64,000 bases of DNA from CAVPWP01 sp963709395 (GCA_963709395.1 CAVPWP010000009.1:248001-312000); one strand, 5' to 3'; positions 18,179 through 26,376 are shown, counted from the first letter of the stretch. Notes: a model not told the origin generated them from the sequence alone. Numbers and translations are program-made.

Positions 18179-19528
18179 TCAGCGCACGAGGCGCAGTTGT
18201 TGCGGTTGGGACGCACCGGGGGCAAGCGCCGCCTCGTAGGGGGACGTCTCGGACAGCATCAGATCGACGATCCGCCGTAGCAGTTCGCGCCGTCCGCGTG
18301 TCGAATAGAACCCGCCCCGGACCTGGCTGGTGCGCAGCAGAAACTGCCGGTAGCGGCGATAGGCGGCAAGATCGGGATGGGTCGGGGCCGCGAAGAAGGC
18401 GCCGAGCGGCTGGTCGGAGACGAACCCCGGCTTGCCGTAGACCGCCTGCCCGAAGGCCCTGACCGGCAGACCCCGCCACAGCGCCTGCTGGGCCGCGGTC
18501 GAGTTGACGGTCACGACGCTTGCGGCCGCGTCGAGCAACGGTGCCAGCTTGCCGCCGATCAGGAAGTGAACCCTGTCCGACAGCCCAAGCGCGGCCGCAC
18601 GCCTTTTGATCGCCGCCGACAACGCCGCCCGCCCGTCCTCGAGCGGATGGGCCTTGAAGACCAGGTGGTGGTGGCCCGGTGCCCCGTCGGCAAAGCCCTC
18701 GAGCACCAGGTCGAGAAACTCGGTCATCGACGAGAACGGCGAGAAGGCGCGGAAGCTTGCATCGTGTTCGAGTTGCAAGAGCACGAGGTGATAGGGAAAT
18801 CCCCCGCGCCGGAGGCGGAGCGAGGACAGCGCGCGCTGGGTGTGGTGCACGGGCATCAACAGCAGCCGCCGCAGGTAGAGCCGGAATTCGCGCCCCACCG
18901 TGATGTCGCGGTGGCAGCGGTAGCGGGGATAGCGCCGCGCCCCGGCGATGACCGCCGCGTGATAAAGCGCACCATAGGCGACATGTTCGCGCATTTCGCC
19001 CCAATGCGCCGGGGTTTCGCGCAGGTCTGCTGCCCCGCCGTGGGCTGTCTCCATCTCATCGACATCGAGAGTCATGAGCGGTGAGTTGCCGTTCGTCCCC
19101 GTCCGTTCGTAGGTGATCCAGTAGGGCCGCAGGTAGCCCTCTTCGAAGAGATGGGTGCGAAGGCCCAGGCGGCGCGCGAGGGTCAGGGCCTCGGCATGGA
19201 TCGGGCGCGGTTCGCCGTAGAGCACGAGGTCGGTGATCCCGTGCCGCATGATGCAGGCCTCGAGCCAGGCCGGCCAATCCGCGACATCCCCCCGGAACGG
19301 CAGGTAGCGCGCGCGGTCGCGCCAGAACAGGCTGTCGCCGCCATTGAAGCCCACGCGCCAGACCTCGGCGCCCGCCGCCCGCAGCATCCCGGCAAGCCGT
19401 GCGAAGTAGGGCCCATGCGGCCCCTGCAACATCAGAAAGCGTCTTGGCCCGGTCACAGAGCGCCCCGCCTTGGCCTTTGTCTTGGGTTGTTCCTTCGCCG
19501 GACTAGGCGTTTTCGGTTTACGTGTCAT
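18179..19528 (-). CDS. kpsS: capsular polysaccharide biosynthesis protein KpsS-like
   Basis: Partner of KpsC: a single-module Kdo transferase-like protein of 449 aa from ATG 19528. Motifs are FLMLQGPHGPYFARLAG at the start, FEEGYLRPYWITYE, LVFKAHPLEDGRAAL, and VVTVNSTAAQQALWRGLPV near the C-terminus. KpsS adds the first Kdo to phosphatidylglycerol in characterised systems. The N-terminus has a short Lys/Pro-rich extension. Longer in-frame starts run into ribE on the other strand and were rejected. It is the first of three collinear genes (kpsS, wza-like, kpsC) placed between ribD and ribE. Confidence 0.88.
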   Translation of the reverse strand: MTRKPKTPSPAKEQPKTKAKAGRSVTGPRRFLMLQGPHGPYFARLAGMLRAAGAEVWRVGFNGGDSLFWRDRARYLPFRGDVADWPAWLEACIMRHGITDLVLYGEPRPIHAEALTLARRLGLRTHLFEEGYLRPYWITYERTGTNGNSPLMTLDVDEMETAHGGAADLRETPAHWGEMREHVAYGALYHAAVIAGARRYPRYRCHRDITVGREFRLYLRRLLLMPVHHTQRALSSLRLRRGGFPYHLVLLQLEHDASFRAFSPFSSMTEFLDLVLEGFADGAPGHHHLVFKAHPLEDGRAALSAAIKRRAAALGLSDRVHFLIGGKLAPLLDAAASVVTVNSTAAQQALWRGLPVRAFGQAVYGKPGFVSDQPLGAFFAAPTHPDLAAYRRYRQFLLRTSQVRGGFYSTRGRRELLRRIVDLMLSETSPYEAALAPGASQPQQLRLVR

Positions 19529-19615
19529 CAACCAAGGCAGCCCGCCCCGCCGAGTCTTGCTCTTGCGCCACAGGGGGACTAGGTGACGAGGCGCGGATTT
19601 TGCGAAGGCGGCCCC

Positions 19616-20215
19616 ATGTTCACCGGAATTGTCACAGATATCGGCGAGATCCTCGAGCGCGAGGATCGGGGCGATGTGCGGCTGCGCATCGCCACGGGAT
19701 ACGACATCGCCGGCATCGACATCGGCGCGTCGATCGCCTGTTCGGGCGTGTGCCTGACCGTGATCGCCACGGGGACCGATCCGCGCGGCTGGTTCGACGT
19801 GGAGTTCTCGGCCGAGACCGCGTCGAAGACCACCGCGGGCGGCTGGGCGCCGGGCACGCGACTGAACCTCGAACGCGCGCTCAAGGTGGGCGACGAGTTG
19901 GGCGGGCACATCGTGTCCGGCCATGTCGACGGCGTGGCCGAGGTGCTGAGCGTGACGCCCGAGGGCGACAGCACCCGCTTTCGGTTTCGCGTCCCCCACG
20001 CCCTTGCCCGGTTCATCGCGTCCAAGGGGTCGGTCGCGCTGGACGGCACATCGCTTACCGTGAACGAGGTCGAGGGCGACGAGTTCGGCGTCAACATCAT
20101 CCCGCACACGAAACAGGTCACGACCTGGGGCACAGTTCGTGCGGGCGACCGCGTGAACCTCGAGATCGACACGCTGGCCCGCTATGTCGCGCGGCTGGCC
20201 GAGGCCGCGGCATGA
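19616..20215 (+). CDS. ribE: riboflavin synthase alpha subunit RibE
   Basis: Dismutates two 6,7-dimethyl-8-ribityllumazine molecules to riboflavin. The 199 aa protein has the expected two lumazine-binding repeats: MFTGIVTDIGEI with SIACSGVCLTV, then GHIVSGHVDGVAE with VALDGTSLTVNEVEG. The ATG at 19616 restores the conserved MFTGIV start. The stop overlaps the next gene in an ATGA. No FMN riboswitch was recognised upstream. It follows the divergent kps cluster. Confidence 0.95.
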   Translation: MFTGIVTDIGEILEREDRGDVRLRIATGYDIAGIDIGASIACSGVCLTVIATGTDPRGWFDVEFSAETASKTTAGGWAPGTRLNLERALKVGDELGGHIVSGHVDGVAEVLSVTPEGDSTRFRFRVPHALARFIASKGSVALDGTSLTVNEVEGDEFGVNIIPHTKQVTTWGTVRAGDRVNLEIDTLARYVARLAEAAA

Positions 20216-20778
20216 CCATGCTCGGCCACAACAACGGTCCCACCATGGAAAAGGGCCGGGCCTGGCGCCGCCACGCCTGGACGAAGGCGCGGGCCGAGCT
20301 TCTGCCGACCCTGCCGCTCGAGGTCGTGCGCCTGCGCGTCCGGCGCGCGCGCGAGCTTGGTCTCGACTACAAGGCCTATGCCTCGATTCGCGCGGCCAGC
20401 GGGCATGACGTGGTGGCGCTGCTCTTTTCGTCGAACGCCCTTCGGGTTGGGCCGAGCGCGGTGGCGGTGCCTGCGGACCGGGCCGACCGGATCGCGGCCC
20501 TGCGCGCCTGCGGGCGTCTGGCGATCCTGCACGCGCCCATCGCGCCCGACGATTTCACCGATGCCAACCCGGACTTCGATGCCGTCGGCCCCGCGCCGCG
20601 CTTCACCGACGGCTGGGGCGCGATGCGCGCCGCCATCCGGGCGCTCACCGCCGAGCGTGGCCTGCCCGGCGATCGCGTCGTCCTCATCGGCGAGACCTCG
20701 TTCGAGCGTGAATGGTCCCAGGCGGGCCGTCTGGCCGGCTATCTTCCCGCCGACCGTTACTTCGGAGCCCGTACATGA
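20212..20778 (+). CDS. conserved hypothetical protein inside the rib operon
   Basis: Protein of 188 aa with no recognised domain. It begins MTMLGHNNGPTMEKG and contains a basic helical region (about residues 20-55). A hydrophobic strand around VVALLFSSNALRV follows. The C-terminus reads VVLIGETSFEREWSQAGRLA. It overlaps the ribE stop and the ribB start in ATGA quartets, so it should be made together with the riboflavin enzymes. I recall similar proteins in the same place in other Rhodobacteraceae. A role in flavin metabolism is possible, but position is the only support. Confidence 0.75.
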   Translation: MTMLGHNNGPTMEKGRAWRRHAWTKARAELLPTLPLEVVRLRVRRARELGLDYKAYASIRAASGHDVVALLFSSNALRVGPSAVAVPADRADRIAALRACGRLAILHAPIAPDDFTDANPDFDAVGPAPRFTDGWGAMRAAIRALTAERGLPGDRVVLIGETSFEREWSQAGRLAGYLPADRYFGART

Positions 20779-21899
20779 CCTTCGAGACCCCCGGCCCGGT
20801 GGAAGAGAACTGGAGCGACGCGATCTCCTCCATCGAGGAGATCATCGAGGACGCCCGCAACGGCCGCATGTTCATCCTCGTCGACCACGAGGACCGCGAG
20901 AACGAGGGCGACCTTGTCATTCCCGCGCAGATGGCCACGCCCGAGGCGATCAACTTCATGGCCACCCACGGGCGCGGGCTGATCTGTCTTGCCCTGCCCG
21001 GCGAAAGGATCGACGCGCTGGGCCTGCCCCTGATGTCGTCGCAGAACTCCAGCCGCCACGAAACCGCCTTTACCGTCTCGATCGAGGCGCGCGAAGGCGT
21101 CTCGACCGGCATCTCGGCGCATGATCGGGCGCGCACTGTCGCGGTGGCGATCGACGCCGGGAAGACGGCAGCCGATATCGCCACGCCAGGCCATGTCTTT
21201 CCACTGCGCGCCCGCGAAGGCGGCGTGCTGGTCCGCGCGGGCCACACCGAAGCGGCGGTCGACATGGCGCGGCTGGCCGGGCTCAACCCCTCGGGCGTGA
21301 TCTGCGAGATCATGAACGAGGACGGCACGATGAGCCGCCTGCCCGACCTTGTGGCCTTCGCCCAGCGGCACAACCTCAAGATCGGCACGATCTCGGACCT
21401 GATCGCCTATCGCCGCCGGCACGACAATCTGGTCCGCGTCCGGTCGTCCGAGACGGTCACCTCGGAATTCGGCGGCGACTGGGAGTTGCGCATCTTCACC
21501 GACGAGACCCAGGGCGCCGAACATATCGCGCTGATCAAGGGCGATATCTCTGGCGACGACCCGGTCCTGGTGCGGATGCACACGCTTGACCCGATGCTCG
21601 ACATCGTCGGACTGGGGCCGCGCGGGCGGCGAAACGAGTTCGGTGACGCGATGACCCTGATCGCCGCCGAAGGACGCGGCGCGCTGGTCCTCTTGCGCGA
21701 CACCACGATGAAGCTGGTCACGGACAGCGAGGTGTCGCCGCAGACGCTGCGCCAGTACGGACTTGGCGCGCAGATCCTGTCGTCGCTTGGGCTTTCCAAG
21801 CTGATCCTTCTGACAAATTCGCCCAGACCGAAGGTCGTCGGCCTCGATGCCTACGGGCTCGAGATCGTGGGCACCCGCAAGATATCGGAGATCGGCTGA
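20775..21899 (+). CDS. ribB: 3,4-dihydroxy-2-butanone-4-phosphate synthase with degenerate GTP cyclohydrolase II domain (RibBX type)
   Basis: The N-terminal part (to about residue 210) is an intact RibB: MFILVDHEDRENEGDLVIPA, AINFMATHGRGLICLAL and FPLRAREGGVLVRAGHTEA. It makes the four-carbon unit of riboflavin from ribulose 5-phosphate. The C-terminal ~165 residues resemble GTP cyclohydrolase II but lack its zinc-binding cysteines: where RibA has a C-x-GD...RCDCG motif, this protein has RMHTLDPMLDIVGLGPRGRR. It therefore should not open GTP, and a separate RibA is needed elsewhere. Starts at ATG 20775 within an ATGA overlap. Confidence 0.93.
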   Translation: MTFETPGPVEENWSDAISSIEEIIEDARNGRMFILVDHEDRENEGDLVIPAQMATPEAINFMATHGRGLICLALPGERIDALGLPLMSSQNSSRHETAFTVSIEAREGVSTGISAHDRARTVAVAIDAGKTAADIATPGHVFPLRAREGGVLVRAGHTEAAVDMARLAGLNPSGVICEIMNEDGTMSRLPDLVAFAQRHNLKIGTISDLIAYRRRHDNLVRVRSSETVTSEFGGDWELRIFTDETQGAEHIALIKGDISGDDPVLVRMHTLDPMLDIVGLGPRGRRNEFGDAMTLIAAEGRGALVLLRDTTMKLVTDSEVSPQTLRQYGLGAQILSSLGLSKLILLTNSPRPKVVGLDAYGLEIVGTRKISEIG

Positions 21900-22414
21900 T
21901 GGCCGGACAATCGCACCACATCCTCGACACGCCCGTCTTTGACGAACCTGTCAGCATCGCCATCGTCGTGGCCCCCTACTACCACGACATCGCCAGCAAC
22001 CTGATCGCAGGCGCCGTGGCCGAGCTCGAGAAGGCCGGTGCCACGCACGAGATCATCGAAGTGCCGGGTGCGCTGGAAATCGCGCCTGCCATCGGGATCG
22101 CGGCACGCATGGCCGACTTCGACGGCTTCGTCGCACTGGGCTGCGTGATCCGGGGCGAGACCACGCACTATGACACCGTCTGCAATGACAGCAGCCGGGG
22201 GCTGCAGCTTCTGGGGCTGCAGGGTGTGTGCATCGGCAACGGCATCCTGACCGTGGAAAACCATGAACAGGCTGTGGTCCGTGCCGACCCTGCAGATCAG
22301 AACAAGGGGGGCGGCGCGGCGGCGGCGGCGCTGCACCTTGTCGCCCTGTCTCGCCGCTTGAAGAGGAAGGGCAAGGGCGTCGGTTTCCGCGCTGGGAAGG
22401 ACGCCACCGCATGA
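21899..22414 (+). CDS. ribH: 6,7-dimethyl-8-ribityllumazine synthase
   Basis: Condenses the pyrimidine and the dihydroxybutanone phosphate to lumazine, the substrate of RibE. The 171 aa product has VAPYYHDIASNLIAGAV, VPGALEIAPAIGIAA, FVALGCVIRGETTHYD and GNGILTVENHEQA, all diagnostic. The C-terminus is longer and more basic than usual. It overlaps the ribB stop by one base and the nusB start by four, completing the ribE-X-ribB-ribH-nusB run. Confidence 0.96.
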   Translation: MAGQSHHILDTPVFDEPVSIAIVVAPYYHDIASNLIAGAVAELEKAGATHEIIEVPGALEIAPAIGIAARMADFDGFVALGCVIRGETTHYDTVCNDSSRGLQLLGLQGVCIGNGILTVENHEQAVVRADPADQNKGGGAAAAALHLVALSRRLKRKGKGVGFRAGKDATA

Positions 22415-22866
22415 CCACGGCCCGCCAGATGAAATCGGCCGCGCGGCTTTATGCCGTGCAGGCGCTCTTCCAGATGGAAGTGTCCGGCCAGACGGTCGAG
22501 ACGGTGACGCGTGAGTTCGAGGATCACCGGTTTGGGGCCACCTATGAAGAAGGCGAGATGGTCGAGGGCAATGTCGACCACTTCCGCCAGGTCGTGGACG
22601 ACGCCGTGAATCACCAGGCGCGGATCGACCAGTTGACGGATCGTGCCCTGGCCGTGGCCTGGCCGATCAACCGGATCGACCCGACGCTGCGCGCGATCTT
22701 CCGCGCCGCGGGGGCCGAGCTGACGCATGGTGTCACGCCGCCGAAGGTGGTGATCAATGAATATGTCGACCTGACCAAGGCGTTCTTTCCGGACGGGCGC
22801 GAGCCGAAATTCGTCAACGCCGTGATCGACCACATGGCGCGCGAGGCGCAGCCGCAGGCGTTCTAG
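22411..22866 (+). CDS. nusB: transcription antitermination factor NusB
   Basis: RNA-binding partner of S10 (NusE) in rRNA antitermination, 151 aa. The helical NusB fold is shown by RLYAVQALFQMEVSG and, in the second half, INRIDPTLRAIFRAAGAEL and PKVVINEYVDLTKAFF. Coupled to ribH by an ATGA overlap. Its TAG stop shares a CTAG with the stop of the convergent nuclease-family gene. Confidence 0.95.
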   Translation: MTTARQMKSAARLYAVQALFQMEVSGQTVETVTREFEDHRFGATYEEGEMVEGNVDHFRQVVDDAVNHQARIDQLTDRALAVAWPINRIDPTLRAIFRAAGAELTHGVTPPKVVINEYVDLTKAFFPDGREPKFVNAVIDHMAREAQPQAF

Positions 22867-23567
22867 GCGTCGTCACCTGCGTCCAGCTCGAACTCTCCGG
22901 TGATCGGCAGGTGGTCCGACGCGACTTTCGCGGCCCCTTCCGACACGACGGACGACCGCAGCAGCCGCAGCCCCGTCGAAAGCGCGAAGCGGTCGAGCGG
23001 TGCGACCGGGCGCGCCGCGTGATAGGAGTGCCCCGGCGAATGCACCCGGTAACCCTGCAGGACGCCGAAGCCATTGGTCGGCGACCATTCGTTGAAATCC
23101 CCCATGATCAGCGTCGGCATGGGCGGGCCTTCTGCGGCCGCCTTGCTGATGGCCTGAAGCTGCAGCTGGCGATACCGGCGCAGCAGACCCAGATGCGTCG
23201 CCACCACCCGCAACGGCGCGCCGTTGCGGGTCAGTTCCGCGATGATCGCGCCCCGAGGCTCGAGCCCGGGCAGGTCGAGACCGCGCAGCCGGGTCATGCG
23301 AAACCCGCCCCGGATCAGAAGCGCATTGCCGTGAAACCCGATTGACGGGGTCGAGGGGTCGACGTCGAGCGCCTCCATCCCCAAACGCGCGGCGGTGTCG
23401 GGCGGCAGGGCCGAGGGGCGCGGGGGCAGGCGGCGGTCGGCTTCTTGCAGGGCGACGATATCGGCGCCGAGATCCGCGATCACGTCAAGAGTGCGGTCAG
23501 GGTCGCGCCGGCGGTCGAGGCCGACGCATTTTCGGATGTTGTATGATGCGACGCGGAAAACGGCCAT
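22863..23567 (-). CDS. endonuclease/exonuclease/phosphatase family protein
   Basis: Member of the metal-dependent EEP superfamily, 234 aa from ATG 23567. Visible motifs are VASYNIRKCVGLD at the N-terminus, ADIVALQEAD (metal-binding Glu), THLGLLRRYRQ, LIMGDFNEWSP (catalytic Asp/Asn) and ASDHLPITGEF (catalytic His). Whether it acts on nucleic acid, phosphoinositide-like or other phosphodiesters cannot be told. It converges on nusB. Confidence 0.88.
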   Translation of the reverse strand: MAVFRVASYNIRKCVGLDRRRDPDRTLDVIADLGADIVALQEADRRLPPRPSALPPDTAARLGMEALDVDPSTPSIGFHGNALLIRGGFRMTRLRGLDLPGLEPRGAIIAELTRNGAPLRVVATHLGLLRRYRQLQLQAISKAAAEGPPMPTLIMGDFNEWSPTNGFGVLQGYRVHSPGHSYHAARPVAPLDRFALSTGLRLLRSSVVSEGAAKVASDHLPITGEFELDAGDDA

Positions 23568-23687
23568 GGCGGAAGATATGGCGCGCATTCGCCGCAGGCG
23601 CAAACCCGCCGCGACACCTGGCGCCCCTTTCAAACCGAAGCGCGCGTGTTATCTTGAGATGCGATACCTGATATATGAGGTGCTATC

Positions 23688-24017
23688 ATGCCGGCTCTCG
23701 TTCGCCTGTACATTCACCAGACATTCATTGGCTTCGCCGTGGCGGCGGTGTTCGTCGGCTTGCTCATGTGGTTCAATGTGGCGAACCTCTGGCACCTGGT
23801 GACTTCCGCGCCGGGCGGCTGGCTTGCCGGGTTCCTGCTGTTCATGTTCAACGGAATCGTCTTTTCGGGGGTGCAGTTCGGCATTTCGATCATGCGCATG
23901 GCCGAAACCGACGACGACGACCCGTTCGGAGGCAAGCGCATCACCGAGCGTCTGACGCCGGCCGAGGCGCCGGCTCCTGTTCCTGTGCGAATCGACACGG
24001 GCGATCAGCGCGCCTGA
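23688..24017 (+). CDS. hypothetical small membrane protein (two TM helices)
   Basis: Product of 109 aa with hydrophobic stretches at about residues 12-30 and 43-66. A charged tail with an acidic cluster (ETDDDDPFGG) and Pro/Ala-rich end follows. GAGGTG lies a few bases before the ATG. No domain recognised. It sits alone between the EEP gene (divergent) and a gene-poor stretch of about 270 nt in which I see no feature. Confidence 0.65.
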   Translation: MPALVRLYIHQTFIGFAVAAVFVGLLMWFNVANLWHLVTSAPGGWLAGFLLFMFNGIVFSGVQFGISIMRMAETDDDDPFGGKRITERLTPAEAPAPVPVRIDTGDQRA

Positions 24018-24291
24018 AGCCGGTCCCGATCGGTATTGGCGCGGGTATATGTGACGGGACCACCCGGACCGTAACGGTAACTGATTCCCGAGGACCTGTT
24101 TACACAGGTGGGCGCCGGGTAACCTGACCAGGGTCAGGACAGAGCCAGCTCCCTCGGATTTGCTTAAGGCCACTGGAATTCGACCGCGACACGAGAGGGG
24201 CAGAACCCGCCACCAGCCTCAGATAGGGTGTCCCGCATGGCGTGGCAAGGTGCGTCAGGTGGACGGACCCCAGGCGTGATGCGGGATGCCG

Positions 24292-24504
24292 TCACGCCCG
24301 TTTCCAGAAGCCTCTGATCCCGAAAAACCAGACCGGCATACCCGACGGTGGAACCGACCGGACCGCCGGAGGAGAGGACATCGCGGTCCCGATCCCCTCG
24401 ATCAGTTCGTGCGCTGCCTCGCTGCGCAGTTTGCGCCCGCGCTGCGTGTAGTATGCGTAGTCGATGGATCCGTCGGAAAGGGTTCTGATGGTATGGTCGG
24501 ACAT
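24292..24504 (-). CDS. small conserved hypothetical protein (70 aa)
   Basis: Short basic protein starting MSDHTIRTLSDGSIDYAYYT, followed by an Arg/Lys-rich helix (QRGRKLRSEAAHELIEGIG) and a Pro-rich hydrophobic end. AGAGGAG sits 8 nt before the ATG, an excellent ribosome-binding site. I recall similar small proteins in Rhodobacteraceae. It is head-to-head with the winged-helix regulator gene, so that protein might regulate it. Function unknown. Confidence 0.6.
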   Translation of the reverse strand: MSDHTIRTLSDGSIDYAYYTQRGRKLRSEAAHELIEGIGTAMSSPPAVRSVPPSGMPVWFFGIRGFWKRA

Positions 24505-24656
24505 GACTGGCTCCTCTTGCTGTCGTTGAGGTCACCATGGCCGGACGGGTGGCCGGCCGCTTGAAGAGGAGCTTGCGGAGTCCTTGGGATTTCATTGCTT
24601 TGTCTTTAGAACCGCCCGTAAGCTCCACGAACGCGCGTCGCGGCAAGGCACTACGC

Positions 24657-25856
24657 ATGATCTATTCCTTCTCCGGCAACAGCCTGGACATCGGCAGTCA
24701 CAGGCTGGTCCGGGACGGACAGATCGTTCCGGTCGAGCCGCAGGTATTCGACATCCTGCGTCTGCTTGCCGAGAATGCCGGCGCGCTGGTGACCAAGGAC
24801 CAGTTGATCGAGGCTGTCTGGGATGGTCGGATCGTCTCGGAGGCGACGGTCAGCGCGCGGATGAATGCCGCGCGGGCGGCGGTCGGGGACAACGGCAAGG
24901 ACCAGAAGATCATCCAGACCGTCATGCGCCGGGGCTTCAGGATGGTGTCGGAGGTCGCCGTGACGCAAGCCACGTTGCCTGTGCCAACCGGCCGGCCGCA
25001 GCAAACCATCCGCTATGCGCGGTCCCGCGATGGCACCGGCATCGCCTATGCGATCGCGGGGGACGGGCCGGGCGTCCTCTACGGCTGGCATCATCTCTCC
25101 CATCTCGAAAAGGACTGGTCCAGCAACCTTCTGGGTCCGGGCCTGACAGCGCTTGCGCAGAACCGCAGGCTGGTCCGCTTTGACGTGAGGGGGTCGGGGC
25201 TGTCCGACCCGGTCAAACCCGGCGATACGCTCGATCATCACGTCGATGACATGCTGGCCGTGGCGGACGCGGCAGGGCTTGACCGGTTCCCGGTCATCGC
25301 CACGCTTCAGGCGGCGGCGGTGGCCATTCGCCTTGCGGCGCGGCATCCGGACCGGGTCGCCTGCCTTGTCCTGCAAAACAGCTATACGCGCGGCCGGGCC
25401 CTGCGCGAGGCCGCGCCAGAGGCGGCCGAGAACGACCCGTTCATCGCGCTTCTCCGAAGCGGCGGCTGGGGAGATCCGGAAAACGGGTTCATGCGGGCCT
25501 GGGCGACGATGGTCCTGCCGATGGCGACCGTCGAGCAGACGACCGAACTGATCCGGCTGATCGCCCATACCGGCACGACCGAGGATGTGGTCCTTCAGCG
25601 CGACCTGATCGACCGGCTGGACGTGACCGAGGATCTGGGAGAGGTGCGCGCGCCGACGCTGGTCATTCATGCGCGGATGTGCGCGATTCATCCCGTGGCC
25701 GAGGGGCGGCGGGTCGCCATGGGAATAGGCGGCGCCGAATTCCTCGAGGTCGACAGCTCGAACACCTTCTTCTTCTCAGGCGACCCGACATACGACCAGG
25801 TCCTGCGCAGCACGGTCGAGTTCCTCGATGCCAACAGCTCCGGTCAGGTGTCGTAA
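24657..25856 (+). CDS. winged-helix transcriptional regulator fused to a catalytically degenerate alpha/beta hydrolase
   Basis: Protein of 399 aa. Residues 1-100 are an OmpR/CadC-type winged-helix DNA-binding domain (PQVFDILRLLAEN, LVTKDQLIEAVW, VSARMNAARAAVGD, RRGFRMV). Residues ~115-399 have an alpha/beta-hydrolase fold (YGWHHLSHLEKDW, VRFDVRGSGLSD, ARHPDRVACLVL). The nucleophile elbow is ATLQA (215-219) instead of GxSxG, with Leu217 in place of Ser. The usual His position is Thr370 (SSNTFFF), and no Asp is found at about 340-346. The domain is thus likely a ligand sensor rather than an enzyme. It is divergent from a small gene across about 150 nt. Confidence 0.85.
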   Translation: MIYSFSGNSLDIGSHRLVRDGQIVPVEPQVFDILRLLAENAGALVTKDQLIEAVWDGRIVSEATVSARMNAARAAVGDNGKDQKIIQTVMRRGFRMVSEVAVTQATLPVPTGRPQQTIRYARSRDGTGIAYAIAGDGPGVLYGWHHLSHLEKDWSSNLLGPGLTALAQNRRLVRFDVRGSGLSDPVKPGDTLDHHVDDMLAVADAAGLDRFPVIATLQAAAVAIRLAARHPDRVACLVLQNSYTRGRALREAAPEAAENDPFIALLRSGGWGDPENGFMRAWATMVLPMATVEQTTELIRLIAHTGTTEDVVLQRDLIDRLDVTEDLGEVRAPTLVIHARMCAIHPVAEGRRVAMGIGGAEFLEVDSSNTFFFSGDPTYDQVLRSTVEFLDANSSGQVS

Positions 25857-26191
25857 AGCAGCAGTTCGCTCAGACCGAACTCCGCCCCGATCACGCCGAC
25901 GAGCAGGCCGACCGGCAGGCTGAGCAGCAGGGTAAGGGGTTTGGGCTTCTCATATCGGCTCGAGGAGGCAGGTTTGATGTTGAAGAAAATCCGGTCCCAA
26001 AGGTCATGCATGAAGATGATGAGGAGGAACACGAAGCCGAACGGGATGAAGATGTAGATCAGCGTGAGCCAGCGCGCGATGCCATCGAGCTTCAGCCACT
26101 CGCCGACCGCCAATCCCAGGAACAGGCCGATCGCGAGGAAGGAGGCGCTCATCACCCAGTCGATGAACTGCATCTTTCGTCGTTCGCTCAT
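25844..26191 (-). CDS. hypothetical membrane protein (three TM helices)
   Basis: Product of 115 aa: a short charged N-terminus (MSERRKMQF), hydrophobic helices at about 14-30, 40-62 and 85-108, and an inter-helix loop HDLWDRIFFNIKP. The coding sense is supported by this clean hydrophobic pattern, which the opposite strand lacks. The 3' end overlaps the end of the regulator gene by 13 nt. No family recognised. Confidence 0.6.
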   Translation of the reverse strand: MSERRKMQFIDWVMSASFLAIGLFLGLAVGEWLKLDGIARWLTLIYIFIPFGFVFLLIIFMHDLWDRIFFNIKPASSSRYEKPKPLTLLLSLPVGLLVGVIGAEFGLSELLLYDT

Positions 26192-26350
26192 CAGTTCGTG
26201 CCTCGAATTACAAGGTGTTCACCGTCGGACGTGCCGCGGAAAGATCCGGAAGGTTCGGCCTGTCCTGCCGGTCAACTGCGGCAGAGTTGCGGCAGAAATC
26301 GCTGGTTGCTGCAAGAAACCGGGCGGCGGGGGTGGCGCCCCTTGCCTTTT

Positions 26351-26365
26351 GTTCACCCCTTGTTC
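26351..26365 (+). promoter_or_regulatory. LexA (SOS) operator GTTC-N7-GTTC upstream of mmcB
   Basis: GTTC, seven bases (ACCCCTT), GTTC: exactly the LexA-binding consensus described for Rhodobacter and other alphaproteobacteria. It ends 11 nt before the mmcB start codon, a place where a bound repressor would block transcription or initiation. mmcB is a DNA-damage-induced gene in Caulobacter, which agrees. Confidence 0.8.
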
Positions 26366-26376
26366 ACAGTCTGACG

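Noticed and set aside
19529..19615. Possible FMN riboswitch before ribE
   Set aside because: The region is too short and lacks the conserved FMN-aptamer junction sequences.
22320..22340. GCG triplet run in ribH as a microsatellite
   Set aside because: It is a short Ala-coding run in a conserved gene and shows no sign of a repeat-mediated switch.
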